From Trichosphaerium sp. ATCC 40318 (Eukaryota > Discosea > Flabellinia > Trichosidae): a stretch of DNA of 64,000 nucleotides. Positions 57,207 to 64,000 of this stretch are shown piece after piece; the first letter of the stretch is position 1; every line of letters starts with the position of its first letter. Below the pieces are notes generated by a model, which searched no databases, had not been told where the DNA came from, and saw nothing but the letters and a program-made list of their open reading frames with translations. The translations under genes were made by a program, and so were the position numbers. The stretch lies in NCBI GenBank assembly GCA_038496445.1, contig JALMLS010000414.1:124001-188000 (forward strand), given 5' to 3'.

Positions 57207-58711
57207 CAATGCAGCGAACGAGCCAAGCTCAAATGTAGAGCAAGAACAAATAAACAAGTTGACAAAAAAAGTTTGATTTATTTCTCAGTTTTTTGAACAG
57301 AGTATTCTTTACAACTTCGCTCTTCGTCAGTTTCATTCTGCTGATTTACAGTGTAGTGCGCTGACCTGTAAAGTTATGAGTAAAAGAGCATAACAATAGT
57401 AAAATCAAACAAGATTTTTCGGTTTTATGCGAATGTCAGTAATGGTTATTGTTTTCTCTCAAATAATTTCGGATGTCCCTACGCCATTAATTCTCATCAC
57501 GTCGCGTTTCGGAAGAAAAAAAAAAAACAGGAAACGTATTGGTGACTTACCAAAGAGTTTTGAAGCCTGTGTATCATGTCACCGATTGACCATTACGTCG
57601 TCTACTTGCTTTTTACCTTGATTGGGTCAGTTCCACTTCAAAGAGAAGAAAAGAAGAGAAATAAAGTTGAGTTTTTTTGTAGAATCATTAACGAAAGGTA
57701 AAATCACTAACAGTCATACGGTAACACCCGTTAACATAATCACTTCGACTTTGTAAAAGAAAAAAAAATCAAAAGGCAAATAAGAAGGCATATCGTACAT
57801 TAAGAGCAAGCAAATCACTGTAAAGGCATTCTAATCGATGCAGACAACGTCTGGGGTAACACTAGAGTAATCGTCAACAAGCTATACGACAGCATAGTTG
57901 CAAAAAAGTGAGAAAGTTTTTGAGAAAATCAGTAGTGTGCTTGTGAAGCGTTGTGAATCACGAAGTCCTCTTAAACACGGATCAAGTTAATTGGGCATCA
58001 TAAAAGACGGTTTCTTGCGCACATCAAACGCAAAGCGAAGGATGTACGGTCGGATGAACCAAAAATAATTTGAATCGATGCGATTTGACAGAAATAAGTA
58101 CCTTTGGTGTTATGACGTTGGCGTGAGTGCGCTTTTTAAGGCGTTCGTTTGTTTTTCTCGATACATTGACGGATTGTTATCTCATCGCGTCCTAGTTTGA
58201 TTATTAGATTGGTTTCTTGGGAAAATCGAAAGAACAAGGGTTTTTTTGCAATAGAATCAGCGGGGTGCTTGTGAAGCGATGTGAATCACGAAGTCCTCTT
58301 AAACACGGATCAAGTTTGTTGGGCATCACTTTAAAAGCAACAAACAGCGTTTTGGAAAGCAAGGAACGTACCATGTATTGTCTATGTACAAACGATAGTC
58401 GTAGACAGCAACTTTATAGTCAGTTGTGTTGTTGAAGGCATTTGATGTGGAATTTATGACAATTTCGACCCAAAAAAAACTTCGCAAAGAAAAAGAAGGG
58501 CGAAACTTGGGTGATTTTTTTTTATACTGCACTTGAAGCTATTAACTGCATTGGTGGTGAACGTAGAGTGTAAATTATGTCAAGTGTCAAAGACGCTCCA
58601 AATCGAAAAAAATTGACAATTTCATTATCTTATAAACAAAGCGGTGTCTAGAGGCTAGAACACCGGTTATGTAAACAAGGTTGACTCGTAACATTACTAA
58701 GTGTCAAAGTT
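57207..58711. other. Intergenic with a repeat pair and a possible last exon
   Basis: On the minus strand, 57279-57369 reads as a coding-like final exon (SAHYTVNQQNETDEERSC) after an acceptor at about 57369. Its upstream exons could not be assembled. The rest holds the 65-bp repeat pair and no clear gene. Confidence 0.4.
57936..58328 (+). repeat. Direct repeat pair of about 65 bp
   Basis: Copies at 57936-58000 and 58263-58328 share TGCTTGTGAAGCG, GTGAATCACGAAGTCCTCTT and AAACACGGATCAAGTT with only a few changes. They are spaced about 327 bp apart. No coding potential is seen in them. Confidence 0.85.
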
Positions 58712-60440
58712 ATGCAAGGTGGAGAAGACTACGACATACTTACCGCAAAATGGCCTGAGGACGATACAAGACGCGGTAAGCGCCTACTACGTGAGCTCAC
58801 TGCAGAACGCGCAATAGAAGAGGCACAGACTAAACTACAGTACGTAATTTATAGCGCCTTGGCATGTTTAAAAGGTGTTAACGCCGTCAGGGAAGAAAAG
58901 GATGCTCTCATCATCTGTGGCCATGAACCACCCGAAGAGAGCCCTAGTAACATAGCAAAAGCTTGTTTAGCTGCTAATGATAAAATTTTCGCTCGGAAGC
59001 GCGCTGAGAACCTATCCTTCACGCCGGTACGCATGTTAGAATACTGTAACATGCATAACACGCCCAGCAATGCGTTTTAATTATTCCAACTTGGAATTCC
59101 TTGCTATCGCATCACCAAGTGTCATAATCGCTACACCAGCTGCTTTCACCTATTTCCTACGTATCCGTTAAATTGTTTCAACTAATCTCCACACAAGGAC
59201 GAAAAAAAGGACGTCTACAACCGTGTAGCAAAATCGTGCCAATTTGGGGACCTTTGGGCTTGTTATCAAGAAGGTACGAATTCAGAAAAACATTTTTAGG
59301 ATAAACTTTGTGCATTTTGTATTTCCTTCTCTTGCCTCTAATTGACTCTATAGCCGCTATGAAAGTCGAAGGATATGGTACAGATAAGAATGCAGAGAAA
59401 GGTATGTCATACAGGGTGCCACAAAACGCCATTGCGCCTATGTTGTATCAGGAGTGTCTTCGCTTTTTGAATTTTAATAATGCGCCGTTTAACTTGCGTT
59501 AAGGTAAACAAAACCTCGGAGAGGCTTTGAAGAACGCATCAGACCTCTGTAATGAGTGTGATGATGCAGTAGCATGCAATCAGTTGGGTAAGTTCAGTCT
59601 TACAGTACGCCATGATCCAAAGGCGGCAGTAGCTCTATGGGATAAAGCGTGCACTTTGGGAGATGTAAGTTTTTTTATGTTGAATTCAATAGAAAACACG
59701 TTTTAACCATGTGATTGTATACTCACAGCGTATAGTCAGAAGCATGCCATAATGTAGGCGTTCATTATTACAATATAAAGAAAATTGGGTTAGTTTTCAC
59801 TTACAAGAAATAAAAGTAATGTTTTTCTGCTTAGGTTTGAAGATTACTTCGAAAAAGGATGTGACCAAGGTAACATTACTAGCTGCGCGTACTTGGCACA
59901 TCACAAAATGTACGTCAATATCCGCTGTTACTATTTTTCTCCTGGTGACTGAGACCACTCTTTTACTTTTTGCGTAGAAATCTGGATCTCTCGTCAGCGT
60001 TAAAACTTGCTGTAAAAGCATGTGATAGTGGTCATTGCGAAGGTGATGATCCTACTTTTGATCTTAATTTCTGGCTCTCAGAGATGTACCAAAGGAACCA
60101 ACGTGTTGATTTAAAACATTTACTCATACATTGGCGAAATTTTAATGAAGCAACAAAATACGCATGGTTGTCATGTCAAAATTGCAAATTTTCTCAAGGT
60201 AAGAAAACACAACCAACACCAACAAGTATTCTCGCCAATAGTACTAATTTCTTCCCAAAAGGATGCCTGAAAATGGGTTTTTGGTACGACAAAGGCCTCG
60301 CTGGTTTGAATAAGAGTAAAGAACAAGCAGAACGATTTTATAGAGAAGGATGTCAACTAGGTAACCTAGAGGCATGCGTGCATCTTGGATACGTGTCTGA
60401 AGGTAGAGTAACACCAGATATTGTTGACTTTATGGTCTGA
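58712..60440 (+). CDS. Sel1-like repeat protein, cysteine-paired (COA7/Hcp type)
   Basis: The ATG at 58712 starts an acidic/basic N-terminal region (MQGGEDYDILTAKWPEDDTR). A donor at about 59027 joins in phase 0 to an exon at 59199. The later exons hold Sel1 repeats, each with a Cys pair about eight residues apart: SCQFGDLWACYQE, GCDQGNITSCAYLAHHK, and GCQLGNLEACVHLGY near the end, with NKSKEQAERFYREG between them. This Cys-paired Sel1 form occurs in the mitochondrial assembly factor COA7 and in bacterial Hcp proteins. Localisation here is unknown. Termination is at 60440. Confidence 0.72.
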
Positions 60441-60866
60441 AAAAAAATAAAACAAAAAAAAAAATAAAATCAACAATTTTTTCAACTCATCGCACTTCGT
60501 CCATGTATTACTCTATACCAGTTTATTATAAACACGGTTTTCTAGAGCGTCAATGTAGCTTTTCGACATGAGTACCTCAAGCAAACAAGAAAAAGTCGTT
60601 TAGGTTCAAAAAAATACGTCTGATTTGGTTGGATTGAGGTATTTATTATAAAACAGTTCAAGAGTACCACAAGACATCTTGTCGTTCCAACTAAAAGAAG
60701 AAGAGTCAGTTGAAGTCACTAAACGAGAAGAGGAAGAGAAAAAAACCGAGCAAGACGCCACGTGAGACGTTTGAAAGTTTTTTAAAGTTCAAAAAGTCTG
60801 CGGGTGATTTCCCTCCTAATTGCGCGAAAAGTGGTTCAAAGAAGATGTAGTAATACGTACGCCAAT
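60441..60866. other. Intergenic between convergent genes
   Basis: A/T-rich, with one CACGTG at about 60760. No gene seen. Confidence 0.5.
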
Positions 60867-61489
60867 TTACCAGTCATCATCGTCATCGGAACCACCAAAG
60901 AGACCACCACCGCCGAGGTCTGCTTCAGATTCTTCTTCTTCCTCCTCTTCTGGTTCTGGTTCAGCTTCAGCTGCAGCATCGCCAGCAGCAGCAGGGGCAT
61001 CACCACCAGCAGCTATAGCGAGTGTTAGTTGAATTTTGCTTTTTCGTTCCCACACAACAAAAATACGGCGTTTGTGGTGTTTTTTAGTGATACGCGAGCT
61101 ATAAAACGTATTTTTTGTACGAACGCTGTTTTTTGCATCGCACATCAAACGGTGAAGAATTTATGTAGAAAAGCCGCCCGCTATAGAGTCTAGAGTGTCG
61201 CTAACGTACCAGCGCCGCCAGATGTGCTCAAAATAAGATCGTCAATACTGTTAGATTTGAGGACCTTTGCGAATAGACCAGGCCAGTACGGTTGCATGTC
61301 TGTAATATTAGCAGCTTTTACGAGAGTGGCCAATTTTTCAGCTGTGACTTCGAGCCCTTCATCGTGCAAAATAAGGGCAGCGTATGTGCAAGCAAGTTCG
61401 TCGCGTTTACCTGTTTCATTAGTTATTTAACAATTCTCTTTATTTACAACGCGTTTAAACGTTTTTAAGAGCTACGTGCCGTCAGACAT
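60867..61489 (-). CDS. RPLP1: Acidic ribosomal stalk protein P1
   Basis: P1 pairs with P2 on the large-subunit stalk and recruits translational GTPases. Exons 61480-61489, 61210-61410 and 60867-61012 total 357 nt, giving 118 residues. The helical domain reads [18 protein letters not shown] and [16 protein letters not shown], standard for P1. The Ala-rich hinge and Glu/Asp tail follow. The tail ends [16 protein letters not shown] instead of the usual SDDDMGFGLFD. The first intron fits only with a GC donor (after the tenth coding base), because a nearby GT gives the wrong phase. The next one uses GTACGT. Confidence 0.88.
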
Positions 61490-63209
61490 TTGTAATTATG
61501 AGTTTAAGCTGAAAGGGTGCGAAAAAATTTGGATGGCTTTCACAATAACTACGAAAAAATTCTCACGTTTGGTGACCTTAGTCAGAAGTCGGTCAATGAA
61601 CGCTTCTAAATGCTTTCCTCGGTGTCCTAACTCGCTTCAACTCTTATCTGTGTGTTGTTAGAGACAATTACAAACGATTGTAATTTTGAGTTATTTTTGT
61701 AGGCTACACTATCGCTGGGTACGGTAATATTGCTTGTCTTGAAGCGTTCCGTGTGATAGCGCTTGAAAGTGTGATTACAAGCTCACAGCGCTTGTATCGC
61801 TCGTGCACAAGGAACTAATGCGTTGTACGCAACGCTGGCGGCCTCCGCACCTTTCCGGTTTGCAATGCTTTGCAAAAATGTACCAGTTCTCCAAAAAGCT
61901 CGGCTATAACGTCTATAGCAATATTTAACGCGAACAAGCCACTAAACGCCCAAAAAAAAACTTTGTGAACATACAACTCCGTATTGCGTATAACACTCAC
62001 TGCAGTAACTACAACGCCATCCACATTAGCATTTTAGCAAGTACACAAAAGAGAATACACCTGTGCATCATTTGCTGGCTAAACAAACGCCTTAGGCAAT
62101 AAGTGGGCGTCTCCAACTTTAGAATTCCAAAAAATAAACGACGTGTTAACAAGTAGAAAGGAAACTCCAAATCATTGGGTTTTTAATCAACAACGAGTCA
62201 AAAACAAAATCATTCTGCCTTTCGCCTACGTCACCCCTGGCTAGTTCCCCTCTGCTGTATAAAATCCAATTGAGAAATATCTCTCTCTTTATGAGGTATT
62301 AATCAATGGCTAAAAACGGTGGAGGGTACATCTAGATGATGTTATTAACGTGATTGTAAGCCTTTAATTTTATCAACAAAAATATTTTTAACCATTTTTA
62401 ATACTAAAAAACCAAACTCATTTAAAATACGAACCTCTTCGCAAGCCTAGAAACTACATGATGTATTAACTGTATTGTAGATTTCCTCCAGTGTCAGCTG
62501 ATTTCTGGCTAGTATTAATGACAGTGGAGTGGCACAGCATCTAGAGCACTGGCAAAACAATCAGCTTCATAATAAAACAAGGTAATAAAAAAGTTTTTTC
62601 GAAGCGCCAATGAGCGTGAAGAACTTGTTTTCTTTTTGGTTGTTGTGTTAGTACGAAAGAAATAACCTACCTAGCGCTGGAAGATAAACTGATATCAATA
62701 TATCTACCCGAGTATAAAATCGCAAAAAAGTCAGTACTGACATTTTTTTGATGGTTTTCAAGATAGCACGTGATAATGGAACTTTCTTTTTTTGCCTTCG
62801 CTTTTCAGGGCTTGTATTCTTGTGGGCAAAGCGCAGATTGTCTATGGAGTGGGAATCTCATTGTCGAGATGTAGAAACACCTTACGATCACGTGATTATC
62901 TGCAAAAGAGTTTTTTTGTTTAGACAAAAACTTCAAGATTTGTAGTGTCGGGTCGACAGGTAAGTATTTAGATAGCGTACCTATAGCAAAAATGGACACT
63001 AAAGCACCATTTAAATATTTTCATGCCTAATGGCTTTGTCTGGAAACCATACTTGCTTGTGCATCCGCTCGTATTCCCAAACAAGAGATTTTTAAAGCTA
63101 AATTTGAGCAATGCAGTGTTTTATCACAAATCTGACTGTACAAGGAGTTAGGTTTATAAAAACGGCCACAAATCGTAGGCAAACGTGTGGTACCTCTTAT
63201 TTACGGAGT
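61490..63209. other. No confident gene
   Basis: A minus-strand open stretch at 61815-62024 (VFFWAFSGLFALNIAIDVI) has a hydrophobic segment but no start or acceptor. A plus-strand stretch at about 62805-62920 (ACILVGKAQIVYGVG) follows an acceptor TTTTCAG but has no partner exon. Otherwise nothing is recognisable. The upstream region of ribosomal P1 must lie at the left edge. Confidence 0.35.
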
Positions 63210-64000
63210 ATGGCGGCGGCAGCTTTGTTGTGAGTAGATTTTTTGAGCTTTAATTTTCTTTTGTTTTTTTAACATTACTCTTTAGGCTAGCCTCTGTGTT
63301 CGACTCTGGTTTACCTGCCCCAAATAAGGCTTGCTTTGTGTGTATGGAGACCATTCGTATTAATGGATCGGGTATGAATACGTTATTACGGTGAATACAA
63401 GGTAGTGTAAAGGAGGTACGAACTAACTCAAAATTAAGGGACTAAAACAAAAAAGAAATTTGCCGACCCGTTTTTTTTGGTCTGTTTTAACGCTGCCTGG
63501 AGGGATTTATTTTCGTCAGAAATGTTTTATACAGCGATAGAGCGTCTTTAGTTAAAACTAACAGTGTTTAGGAAACACATGACACAAGGTATTGCCGCAA
63601 AATATGTTAAACTTTGCAGTTCATTCTAGATAGTGGCGCCACTGAATCTTTGCTCTCTTACTATACCGGGTGATTCAAAACCGACGAAAACCTACCACAC
63701 AAAACTAAAATTGTTATTTATGCTTATCTAGTGCTAATGTTAGTACGTTATCTCATTTTATTAAGAACACATATCAAAATTTGTTTTTTAGTGTGTTCCG
63801 TAATTTTAGATACTGGTTTGGGAAGGCAACACCACTGCAAAAAATGGATGAAAAGAAATTATACGAACCTTTCTGTACGTGTCAATATTAGATAAATACA
63901 ATAAGAAGTAACCCGAGGTTGTAAACGCGCAACAAAAGAACGGGATCAGCTTTTTTAATTTGATATTTAATATTTTATTTAGGCTCCAGGTTCAGCGTTA
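63210..64000 (+). CDS. Unidentified multi-exon gene, runs off the window
   Basis: The ATG at 63210 opens MAAAALLLASVFDSG across a first intron. The second exon continues LPAPNKACFVCMETIRING. Further exon-like pieces are FILDSGATESLLSYYTG (about 63619-63670) and YWFGKATPLQKMDEKK (about 63811-63870). A last acceptor at about 63982 begins APGSAL at the window edge. A CxxC pair is present in exon 2. No family can be named from this part. Confidence 0.55.

Noticed and set aside
61815-62024. A 69-codon minus-strand frame with a hydrophobic segment.
   Set aside because: It starts only at a GTG after an in-frame stop, has no acceptor before it and matches no family.
1-64000. Idea that the window is an integrated giant-virus segment, because F-box, MORN and LRR proteins are common there.
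   Set aside because: Nearly all genes, including those families, have spliceosomal introns and typical cellular neighbours. No capsid, packaging ATPase, polymerase or other viral hallmark is present.
1-64000. tRNA, rRNA and CRISPR features.
   Set aside because: No cloverleaf with a GTTCRANNC box, no rRNA core sequences and no spaced direct-repeat array were found on either strand by eye.

Overview
The window is AT-rich nuclear DNA from a eukaryote. Almost every gene is broken by short spliceosomal introns, mostly about 40-60 nt with T-rich 3' ends, and both strands carry tightly packed genes. The gene content (Elongin C, a FYVE-like/SAP/RING ubiquitin ligase, a UHRF1-type methyl-CpG reader, ribosomal protein P1, GH16 and GHL15 hydrolases, many F-box proteins) fits a free-living protist, perhaps an amoeba or an early relative of animals and fungi. 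I cannot place it more precisely. No bacterial, organellar or viral hallmark genes were seen. Many exon joins below were worked out by hand from splice signals and reading phase, so internal boundaries are predictions.

Layout. 0-2.3 kb: Elongin C and a FYVE/SAP/RING ligase. 3.5-7.4 kb: an F-box/MORN gene with a frameshift, an F-box/LRR gene, and a 5'-truncated LINE carrying RNase H. 8.4-12.6 kb: a tandem duplication of a secreted LamG-like protein gene, one copy broken. 12.9-16.6 kb: an intact F-box/LRR gene, a small secreted Cys-rich protein and an F-box relic. 17-24 kb: a large receptor-like gene with a beta-rich ectodomain, a PSI-like module, one membrane segment and a cytoplasmic RasGAP domain. 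24.7-28.6 kb: a secreted GH16 hydrolase, a type I membrane protein and a HAD hydrolase of the RNA-repair-associated type. 29-40 kb: several F-box/LRR and F-box/MORN genes, a DOPA-dioxygenase-like gene and a hypothetical gene. 40-47 kb: a type I membrane protein, a UHRF1-like gene and a secreted GHL15 hydrolase. 47-55.6 kb: more F-box/MORN and F-box/LRR genes and relics. 56-64 kb: a four-helix membrane protein, a COA7-like Sel1-repeat protein, ribosomal P1 and the start of an unidentified gene.

Themes. At least ten loci encode or once encoded an F-box-like N-terminus joined to tandem repeats, either TDEG-type leucine-rich repeats or MORN-variant repeats. Several are frameshifted or reduced to fragments, which looks like a birth-and-death family of substrate adaptors for ubiquitin ligases. 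Elongin C, two RING ligases and these adaptors make ubiquitin targeting the main functional theme. The transmembrane RasGAP is the most striking single gene. Two sequence-level signals recur throughout: a large excess of the palindrome CACGTG, and splice donors that very often read GTAC or GTGC instead of GTAA or GTGA.
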